Positions 57,686-64,000 of a stretch of 64,000 nucleotides of DNA are shown here, in pieces (position 1 is the first letter of the stretch; every line of letters starts with the position of its first letter). The stretch is from Sphingobacterium sp. (GTDB lineage Bacteria; Bacteroidota; Bacteroidia; Sphingobacteriales; Sphingobacteriaceae), in the NCBI GenBank assembly GCA_031286695.1, contig JAITTY010000006.1:1291216-1355215 (forward strand), given 5' to 3'. The translations under genes were made by a program, and so were the position numbers. A model generated the notes under the pieces. The model did no database searches, was not told where the DNA came from, and saw only the letters and a list, made by a program, of their open reading frames with translations.

Positions 57686-57759
57686 CAAAGTTATTGTGAT
57701 AATCGCAGTTAAAATTGTGGTAAACAATAATGTAATTTTTTATTTTTGTGATTATCGCA
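57686..57759. promoter_or_regulatory. Divergent promoters with two near-identical operators
   Basis: TTGTGATAATCGCA (57694-57707) and TTGTGATTATCGCA (57746-57759) differ by one base, and each contains an imperfect dyad TGYGAT-W-ATCRCA. The distance is 52 bases, close to five helical turns. On the minus strand TAACTTTG (57686-57693) abuts the first copy, and on the plus strand TATTTTTG (57741-57748) overlaps the second; both match the -7 box TAnnTTTG. The layout is that of a repressor binding beside both divergent promoters, perhaps with looping. Confidence 0.65.
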
Positions 57760-57774
57760 AAAAATAACGGGCTT

Positions 57775-58728
57775 ATGTATCAGGAGAAATTGATTCAGGA
57801 AATACAGCGGAAAATCGATCCCTCGAAATCTCTTATCGAGGTGATTGCGGATGCGCTTGATATTAGTTATGATGCGGCGCACCGCAGAATTTCCATGAAA
57901 AGCAAATTTTCAATCGGGGAGACGGTGCAGCTTGCAAATCGCTTTTCACTTTCTTTGGATAAGCTATTTCAGCAAAGTGACCACATCTTAGTGAAAAAAA
58001 CAGCAGAAATTCAGTCCTTTAATGACCTGTCAAATTACCTGGAGCATTCGTTTAAATCGTTAACGGAGTTTGAACCCAATCTGCAGACTTACCTGTATTA
58101 TTCGGCAAAGGATGTTCCGATCTTTTATACCATCAATACAGGATTATTGTCCGTATTCAAAAAATATGTATGGCTCAATTTATTGGGCTCGGACGGTTTG
58201 GAGGTGTCTTTTGAATCTTTTTTGGCGAAAACACCCATCGATAGTAGGGGCCAGAAGCTTCACGATTATTATTCGTCCATTCGGGTGAAAGAGATCTGGA
58301 ACGATACCACCATTAACAGTACGTTGCAGCAGATCATCTATTTTTCTCAGGCCGGTTTACTGACTGCCGAAAACGGAAAGATGCTCTGTGAGCAGCTTAA
58401 AGAACTGCTGTTTTCGCTGGAGAAAAGTTGTGTGCCAAACAACGACCAATATCAGCTATACTATCATGAGTTATTGATCTTAAATAATAATGTCCTTGTT
58501 GGAAATAACGACCGGAGGTCGCTATTCGTTCCGCATACGATGTTGGGTTATTTTATTACCAATGATAAAGACAGCTGTCGACACGCCTTCAATTTCTATC
58601 AGCATCAGCTCAAAAATTCGCGATTGTTAAATACCGCCGGAACGCGGGACAAGAAAATGTTTTTTAACAAGGCTTACCAAAAGATCGACCGCTATAAAGC
58701 ACAGGTCAGTGTGGATCATGAAATGTAA
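57775..58728 (+). CDS. HTH protein, putative regulator of the HMGR operon
   Basis: A 317-residue protein. The N-terminal part (about 10-65) reads as a helix-turn-helix: SLIEVIADALDISYDAAHRRI followed by SIGETVQLANRFSLSLDKLF, of the XRE-like BetR sort. The remaining 250 residues are helical and unrecognised, probably an effector or dimer domain. The start at 57775 (MYQEKL) is preferred; a GTG at 57748 falls inside the likely -7 box. It is divergent from HMGR, with twin operators between them. Confidence 0.7.
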   Translation: MYQEKLIQEIQRKIDPSKSLIEVIADALDISYDAAHRRISMKSKFSIGETVQLANRFSLSLDKLFQQSDHILVKKTAEIQSFNDLSNYLEHSFKSLTEFEPNLQTYLYYSAKDVPIFYTINTGLLSVFKKYVWLNLLGSDGLEVSFESFLAKTPIDSRGQKLHDYYSSIRVKEIWNDTTINSTLQQIIYFSQAGLLTAENGKMLCEQLKELLFSLEKSCVPNNDQYQLYYHELLILNNNVLVGNNDRRSLFVPHTMLGYFITNDKDSCRHAFNFYQHQLKNSRLLNTAGTRDKKMFFNKAYQKIDRYKAQVSVDHEM

Positions 58729-58778
58729 AGTGGTCGAATGATAAGTAGCAAGATAAGTAGAGGAAACGTGAAGTTTTT

Positions 58779-60137
58779 TCAATAGTTATAAGCGTCATCG
58801 AGCTTCATCTTTACGGCCAGGATGTGTTTGCAGAGACCTCTATTTGTCCTGTTATTCGTAAACCAGGTACAGGTACATTGCAGATCATTCCCCTTACCGA
58901 CGACAATATGGCTCAGGTCAGCACTGCCTTTTACTTCGGCCTTAATACCATTTTTGTCGTGCTGCAAGAAAAGCACAGCATCTTCATCAACCAACTTAAG
59001 GGCATTTTGCAACCTTGGATTAAAACGTTTTAAGCGTGAAAGTTTGAAGGGTAGCTTTCTGTAAAAATAAGTGTTGCTCCACAAATCGTAACCCAATAAT
59101 CCCATACTGGAGAGTGAGGCCTGCATGGTTTCCATTGTACCAAGCTGAATGTCATGTTCTATGGAAACCAGCGTGGGTTGAAAAACTTCATTGGTTTTAA
59201 AATAATTATTGATGCCCAAAAGCCATTCTTCGGGCAGTTGAACCAGCAGGTTTTCGATATGCTTACTTTCACCAGAAAACCCACGGTAGACGCTTTCGGA
59301 AAGTAGAAACAGCATTTGTATGTCTTTGAAATCAAGTACTACCGCTGTACTTTGCTGATCTTCGTGTTTATAGAATGAAACACTGTCTACGTGCAAGAGT
59401 AGGTTCTCCATCAGATTGAGCCGATGAATGCCACCTATTTTTAAACTGTTGGGTTTGGCAACGGCAGAAAAAGTATAGCTGTTGCCCGATTGAGATAAAA
59501 AGTATTCGGGCTTGACTGCGCTTTTTGGCAGGGTTTTAAAGAGCTGCAAGGCTTCAATTTTGTTCAATTGAAAGGCACGCTCCATTTGCGATAAGTAGAC
59601 CTGGACATTGCCCAATCCTTTAATCCAGCGATCGGGCAAACTCACTTTTTTCTCCGTAGTCTCTGCGCGGGTCGTGATGACCTTCAGTTCATTGGAACCT
59701 ACGCCGACGATCAATTTATCGCTGCGGCCAACGGTATTGAGAGCCCGGATCGTTGCATCGTTAAAATCCACATTGGTACAGCCGGATTGAATAAACTCGC
59801 CATCTATTCCTGTTTGCAGTACGTCAATGCGCGCGTAAACACTGTTGCAGGACGAGAATGCTTCAAAATGTAGCTGGCCATTACCGACAGAAACAATTGG
59901 ATCGCGCATATTGATGCGCTGATCGGGGGTAATCGCAAAATGAGAACGTACTGTTTTACCGAGCGTACTTAAGCATTTTGAAGCAACAAATGAATGGATA
60001 ATGTTGCCATGAAAGAAGCAAGGAACCTGATTGTCCTGTTCAATTTCAGAACAATGCGCTAAGATAAACGATTTGTCCCGCGCCCCCATAGCGATGGTAG
60101 AAGTATGTTGATACTGATATTCGAAGTCTACATTCAT
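58779..60137 (-). CDS. SWIM zinc-finger protein
   Basis: A 452-residue soluble protein. The C-terminus carries a SWIM finger, Cys421-x-Cys423-x12-Cys436-x-His438 (CTCTWFT and CKHILAVK). The other 400 residues are not a recognised fold. SWIM proteins bind DNA or partner proteins; relatives such as E. coli YehQ sit with MoxR-ATPase, VWA and MolR-like genes. The start overlaps the stop of the gene upstream (ATGA, 60134-60137), so the two are coupled. Confidence 0.85.
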   Translation of the reverse strand: MNVDFEYQYQHTSTIAMGARDKSFILAHCSEIEQDNQVPCFFHGNIIHSFVASKCLSTLGKTVRSHFAITPDQRINMRDPIVSVGNGQLHFEAFSSCNSVYARIDVLQTGIDGEFIQSGCTNVDFNDATIRALNTVGRSDKLIVGVGSNELKVITTRAETTEKKVSLPDRWIKGLGNVQVYLSQMERAFQLNKIEALQLFKTLPKSAVKPEYFLSQSGNSYTFSAVAKPNSLKIGGIHRLNLMENLLLHVDSVSFYKHEDQQSTAVVLDFKDIQMLFLLSESVYRGFSGESKHIENLLVQLPEEWLLGINNYFKTNEVFQPTLVSIEHDIQLGTMETMQASLSSMGLLGYDLWSNTYFYRKLPFKLSRLKRFNPRLQNALKLVDEDAVLFLQHDKNGIKAEVKGSADLSHIVVGKGNDLQCTCTWFTNNRTNRGLCKHILAVKMKLDDAYNY

Positions 60138-62815
60138 TTGCGTTTTATTTTACTTAAAAATGCCTGATTGACGTTCTTATTAAGTTGGGCCGAAAACTCG
60201 ACATAATAAGCGACCAATTTCTTGCTGTTTACAGGGAGACGCTCGTCATCAAGGTGCTCTAGGGTCTTTTCTAGGCATAATAATTGGAACGCTTTGATCT
60301 GCTGTGCGACAAATGGGCGATCTAAATATTCGATAAACCTGTTGACCGGCGCATATCCGACGGCAAGTAGTCTGCCGATAATAGGAGCAAGGTAGGAAAG
60401 ATCATGTTTGCTATTTAATAGCGCAAACTGCACATATTCTGCGGCCAGATCCCGCGATATTTTCTTTTCAAATAATAAGCAAACAGCTATATAGAGCCAT
60501 CCGCTACCCTGTACCTGAAGGCGATTATCCATCAGAAACTGCATTGGGTACAGGCAGTTTTCCATGTCGGGGACTTCATTTCCTGAAGCGGTGTCTGGAA
60601 TATAGCGACATAAAGTCGGACCAATGTATTGTGGTGTTAAGCTGAGTTGAAAAGCAATAGCCTCCCGAAATGTCGTCGCAAAAGGCGCTGTATGATAGAA
60701 TAACGGCGGGTAATGTTTAGTTTCTTCCTTTCTAAACCAGGGATAATTCCAGTTGTGTTCCAGCAATATTCTATGCCAGGTGGCGTATTCATTTTTGTCG
60801 ACGACGATTTCGAATGTGATCTCAAATGGATTTACGACAGCGGGATAGCTTTTGGCTGCAGTATGTTCAAATTCCGAAAATGCCTGATCGGGCTGTTTGA
60901 TCCGTGTTACCTGCGCCCAGAGAGGTAATACATCTGCTGTGGGTTTAATCTGTTCTGTGGCCCCCAAAAAGTACTGCATCGCAGCGGCGTAATTTCCCTT
61001 TAAGGTCTTCACAAGACGAATGGTCTCTTTATCGGTTCGTTGATACAACAGTCTGTTACAGGCGACGATCAGATCTTCCATTTCAATAGCAGCCTTTTTT
61101 TGTTCATACGCGAGCAGGCGCTCTACAAGTACCTTAGGATGCAGGTAGAAGGGGCGGTGACTAGGCGTCGACAGAAATGGCAAGCTGTTGTTGCTCGCGA
61201 GTTTTTGCCGCATCCAATCCAGCTTATGCTGTGCAAAGGGAATGCTGTCACTTTTATGTCCAGATTTTTCGCCGCTATCGTCGCCAATCCAATAATGCAT
61301 AAAATCAGCGAAAAAGCGCATGTAGTCAATGTCCCAAAAACGGCTGAACAGCTGTTTGCAATAGGGTTTCAATTGCTTTTTGTAGTCTTTGGGGATAGCG
61401 TTCTGCAACTGATTCAGCCCTTCGAGGAAGATATCGAAATCTAAGGCAGACTTTGTTCTGATGAAGTTGCCGATCTGAAATAACAGAGCATCCCAAGTAG
61501 ATGGAATCGTGACCTGTTCGAGTTGTTCTGCTTCGAATTGTTCTGCCGCCTCTTCAAATGTGGGTTCTGCTAGGGAAGGAGGCGCTTGCGCCAAGCCGAG
61601 AATTTCGAGGGTCTTGAGTTTTAAATTACTACGGTGCGGTTCAACGAAATCTTTCAGGACTTCCGGGTCAGCCTGTGCCACTAAAAGCCGGGCACCTTTT
61701 TCCTGTACCTTTGGATCAGTCTGGAGTAACAGCATGGATAGCTCTGCGGAAATGTCAAGTGTGCTATATTCTTCTTTTTTCAGCAAGTGTTCGAAGATAT
61801 CCAGGCAAAGCAGCAGTGATTTTTCTATTTTCTCCTTTGGGAAAATAGTGCTCACATGATCAATAAATCCATTTTCATCAAAACCATCCATTTTATAGAT
61901 AATTTTGATCTGTTTGACCGAAAAATTTATAAGGCTGGTATTACCGGTATTTAGTAGTGAAAACAAGAGCTGTTGCTGCTGCAGATATTCCTGTTTTGTC
62001 GTATTAAATACGCCCAACAGCCGGATATGCCAATCTAAATGCGGTTTCTTCCAGTTATTAAGTAAGGACTCCATTAAATCGGGAATAATAGTACGGTCAA
62101 ATACATAACCCTTCTCCTGCATGATCTGTATGACCTCTGTCCAATATTCAGTCACTTTTTTGCAGACAAATCCCTCACGCGCTTTCCATTTTGAAAGGTC
62201 GAGCACAGGAGTTTCATGTTTGTGGAATTGCAGAAATACGCTGTCGATTGCCGCTGGATTTTTCAATAAAAAATCAGCCTCCTCTTCTGTATTTCTGTCA
62301 AACATCGTTACCGTGAGCAAACGCGTAACAAAGTAGCTTTCATCAAAAGTGATCCAACCTTGTTGGTAAAATGCCCATAATACCTTGAAATCAATACCGC
62401 CAAAGCGGTCCTTTTGTGAAGCCTTAACGATCTTATGTAGGTAGACGGGTGGGAAAAGCTGATAAAAGGCCATTAAGGGTTCTACGCCAATGTTCGGATT
62501 TTCTAGGTAGGAGCTCAATGGGCATGAATGCCAAGTTCTATTTAAGTATTTAATCTCCGCGATATCCTCAAATTGGCGGGTACAGGCAATAAGTGCAAAA
62601 TTGAGCGTAGCGTCCACCTGACTACGATTCTCATAAAAATCACTTCGTGCCGATCCTTCTAAACTATCGTCATCCCGTGCTAAAATATCGCGATCAATAT
62701 CCAAAGAATGTAAATATGCTATAGTTGCTGCGCGTTCACCGGGATTTAGCACTTTACAGTGATTTAACACTTCGACCCAATTTTTGTCTTTGATATACTG
62801 TTTGAGTTTATTCAT
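60134..62815 (-). CDS. DUF6493/MolR-like large helical protein
   Basis: An 893-residue protein made mostly of helices, with no clear signal or membrane segment. Its pattern (long HEAT-like helical array, Glu-rich linker near 430-450, and a C-terminal domain) and its coupling to a SWIM gene fit what I know as the DUF6493/MolR-like family. Function unknown. The AAA and VWA partners found in the related E. coli yeh cluster are absent here. The family name is a recollection, not a search result. Confidence 0.65.
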   Translation of the reverse strand: MNKLKQYIKDKNWVEVLNHCKVLNPGERAATIAYLHSLDIDRDILARDDDSLEGSARSDFYENRSQVDATLNFALIACTRQFEDIAEIKYLNRTWHSCPLSSYLENPNIGVEPLMAFYQLFPPVYLHKIVKASQKDRFGGIDFKVLWAFYQQGWITFDESYFVTRLLTVTMFDRNTEEEADFLLKNPAAIDSVFLQFHKHETPVLDLSKWKAREGFVCKKVTEYWTEVIQIMQEKGYVFDRTIIPDLMESLLNNWKKPHLDWHIRLLGVFNTTKQEYLQQQQLLFSLLNTGNTSLINFSVKQIKIIYKMDGFDENGFIDHVSTIFPKEKIEKSLLLCLDIFEHLLKKEEYSTLDISAELSMLLLQTDPKVQEKGARLLVAQADPEVLKDFVEPHRSNLKLKTLEILGLAQAPPSLAEPTFEEAAEQFEAEQLEQVTIPSTWDALLFQIGNFIRTKSALDFDIFLEGLNQLQNAIPKDYKKQLKPYCKQLFSRFWDIDYMRFFADFMHYWIGDDSGEKSGHKSDSIPFAQHKLDWMRQKLASNNSLPFLSTPSHRPFYLHPKVLVERLLAYEQKKAAIEMEDLIVACNRLLYQRTDKETIRLVKTLKGNYAAAMQYFLGATEQIKPTADVLPLWAQVTRIKQPDQAFSEFEHTAAKSYPAVVNPFEITFEIVVDKNEYATWHRILLEHNWNYPWFRKEETKHYPPLFYHTAPFATTFREAIAFQLSLTPQYIGPTLCRYIPDTASGNEVPDMENCLYPMQFLMDNRLQVQGSGWLYIAVCLLFEKKISRDLAAEYVQFALLNSKHDLSYLAPIIGRLLAVGYAPVNRFIEYLDRPFVAQQIKAFQLLCLEKTLEHLDDERLPVNSKKLVAYYVEFSAQLNKNVNQAFLSKIKRK

Positions 62816-62889
62816 ACGGTTAATTAAACATTCAAAAATATCATAAATCCGATAAGATCCTATAAAAAATGTTTTTTCTTCCGTCGGTA

Positions 62890-63798
62890 TTAATCAACTT
62901 GCTGGGTACGCATGGGGATCTTATAGATGGCTGTTGAAGCGGTGATAAATAAAACCGTACGATCTTTACCCCCAAAACAGACATTGGATGTCCATGGTTC
63001 ATTTACTTCAATATGGCCGATCAGCTGGCCTGTTGGATTATAGATAAAAACTCCTTTGCCTGTTAGGTAAATATTTCCTTGATGGTCCAAAGTCATTCCA
63101 TCGGATCCCTGATCGATAAGCGCTGCCTGTCCGCTAAGTTTACCGTTGGATTCAATGCTGTACCTGTACGTTTTATTCCTTTCGATATCGGCGACATACA
63201 GGTATCTTCCATCCGCCGATCCTACAATGCCGTTCGGTTTGGTGACATCATCGGCTACTACAATCGGTTTTTTCCCTTTTCCTGGTGGGAGGTAGTATAC
63301 TTTCTGCCCTGCGATCTCTGGCTTTTTCCTCGTCCAATAATCGCGCAGATAAAAGGGGTCTGTAAAGTAGATGCCCCCTTTCTTGTCCACCCAGAGGTCA
63401 TTTGGACCATTTAGTTTTTTCCCATCAACTGCTGAGAGCAGGACGGTAACCTGACCATTTTTGCTGATTGACCATATCTCATTTTTTTCGTCGGCACAGG
63501 CGAGGAGCTGACCCTGATGGTTAAAGTACAGCCCATTTGCACGGCCTGCAGCATCTTTAAAAAGCGAAAGTTGCCCTTTGGTGCTATATTTCCAGATTTT
63601 GTTATTGGGCTGGTCGGTAAAATAGATGTCTCCGGACTTATCCACCGCAGGTCCTTCGGTAAAGGCAAACTGCCGGGCTATTAATTTCAGGCTATCCTGA
63701 TGAAACAATTGTGCACTGAGGTCTAAACCCGTTAAGGAGAAGAGTAGAGACAGTAGGAGTGTAGACCGATGTCGACGAGAAGAAGCTGAATGGAACAT
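62890..63798 (-). CDS. SMP-30/gluconolactonase-like protein, exported
   Basis: A 302-residue beta-propeller with a signal peptide (about 1-30, ending LSAQ). FAFTEGPAVDKSGDIYFTDQ, GPNDLWVDKKGGIYFTDP, TKPNGIVGSADGRYLYVAD and the later GSDGMTLDHQGNIYLT are the metal-site strands of the SMP-30/LRE family, with Glu, Asn and Asp ligands in place. It likely hydrolyses a sugar lactone in the periplasm. No operon is clear. Confidence 0.88.
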   Translation of the reverse strand: MFHSASSRRHRSTLLLSLLFSLTGLDLSAQLFHQDSLKLIARQFAFTEGPAVDKSGDIYFTDQPNNKIWKYSTKGQLSLFKDAAGRANGLYFNHQGQLLACADEKNEIWSISKNGQVTVLLSAVDGKKLNGPNDLWVDKKGGIYFTDPFYLRDYWTRKKPEIAGQKVYYLPPGKGKKPIVVADDVTKPNGIVGSADGRYLYVADIERNKTYRYSIESNGKLSGQAALIDQGSDGMTLDHQGNIYLTGKGVFIYNPTGQLIGHIEVNEPWTSNVCFGGKDRTVLFITASTAIYKIPMRTQQVD

Positions 63799-63880
63799 AT
63801 CAACTAATTTATCAATTTTCCGACAATAAATAATCTTCTCGGACGGATTAAGTTTGGATAAAGCTTGGGGGAAAGGGGCT

Positions 63881-63914
63881 AAAACAAGAAAAGCCCATCG
63901 TTAGATGAGCTTTC
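63881..63914 (-). terminator. Terminator after tRNA-Leu
   Basis: CATC (63896-63899) pairs with GATG (63904-63907) over loop GTTA, extended by GC and AAA/TTT pairs around one mismatch; read leftward it passes into a T-rich stretch (TTTTCTTGTTTT). It begins a few bases after the tRNA 3' end. Confidence 0.7.
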
Positions 63915-63917
63915 TTG

Positions 63918-64000
63918 TACCTAGGGCGGGAATCGAACCCGCACTCCCTTAACGGGAACAGGATTTTAAGTCCTGCGTGTCTACCAGTTCCACCACCTAG
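63918..64000 (-). tRNA. tRNA-Leu (anticodon UAA), cut by the window edge
   Basis: Read leftward from 64000: the acceptor 5' strand (first two bases lie outside), a D-arm with GGTAGACACGC, anticodon arm CAGGACTTAAAATCCTG with anticodon TAA, a long type-II variable arm (TTCCCGTTAAGGGA), T-arm GCGGGTTCGATTCCCGC, and acceptor 3' strand CCTAGGT with discriminator A at 63918. The CCA end is not encoded. A long variable arm and TAA anticodon identify leucine. Confidence 0.95.

Overview
The window looks like a chromosomal segment of a Sphingobacteriaceae member, most likely Sphingobacterium or a close relative (Bacteroidota). The reasons are: many starts without a Shine-Dalgarno sequence, several start-proximal boxes fitting the Bacteroidota -7 element TAnnTTTG, a LytS/LytTR pair, a DUF5690-type transporter, a YaiO-type outer-membrane barrel, a fasciclin/TIG/NHL lipoprotein, and moderate to low GC. 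No phage, insertion sequence, CRISPR array, rRNA or plasmid function was seen. The assignment rests on recognised protein families, not on a database search.

Layout. 0.1-8 kb: small HMA-like protein, LytS/LytTR two-component pair, CPA2 antiporter with a stress-protein-like tail, RhlE-like helicase, cold-shock protein, Gfo/Idh/MocA oxidoreductase. 8-10 kb: a leftward operon resembling mhqO/mhqD (ring-cleaving dioxygenase, small acetyltransferase, hydrolase). 10-15.3 kb: SnoaL-like lipoprotein, GH16 glucanase, then an XRE-cupin regulator, DUF5690 transporter and TIGR03364 flavoprotein that look like one catabolic unit. 15.6-25.6 kb: giant hybrid kinase, single-domain response regulator, membrane HEAT protein, a GT2-sulfatase fusion and a convergent YaiO barrel, a probable signal-controlled surface-glycan machine. 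25.7-31.8 kb: thiamine operon thiS-thiC-tenI-thiE-thiG-thiH-thiF behind a TPP riboswitch. 31.9-39.6 kb: GH78 rhamnosidase, MocR regulator divergent from an EamA exporter, GrpB, cytidine deaminase, DinB and double-GNAT genes. 39.8-45.6 kb: small lipoprotein, SRPBCC, TspO-like protein, 17-repeat MORN protein, DHFR-like and AraC genes.

45.6-54.2 kb starts with an 11-nt periodic repeat array, then a large GAF protein, a fasciclin/TIG/NHL lipoprotein divergent from a LuxR-type regulator around a perfect palindrome, a 5'-truncated hydrolase, a retropepsin-like protein and a serine hydrolase. 54.4-58.7 kb is the most unusual part: HMG-CoA reductase, CDP-alcohol phosphatidyltransferase, CDP-diglyceride synthase-like and CTP-dependent lipid-kinase-like genes, tightly packed in one operon. 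A divergent regulator gene shares a control region with two near-identical dyads 52 bp apart, each beside a -7 box. 58.8-62.8 kb holds a SWIM zinc-finger gene coupled to a DUF6493/MolR-like gene. The window ends with an SMP-30-like lactonase and a tRNA-Leu(UAA) cut by the edge.

The best candidates for undescribed systems are the HMG-CoA reductase lipid operon with its paired operators, the GT2-sulfatase/HEAT/YaiO locus, the SWIM-DUF6493 pair, and the 11-nt periodic intergenic array.
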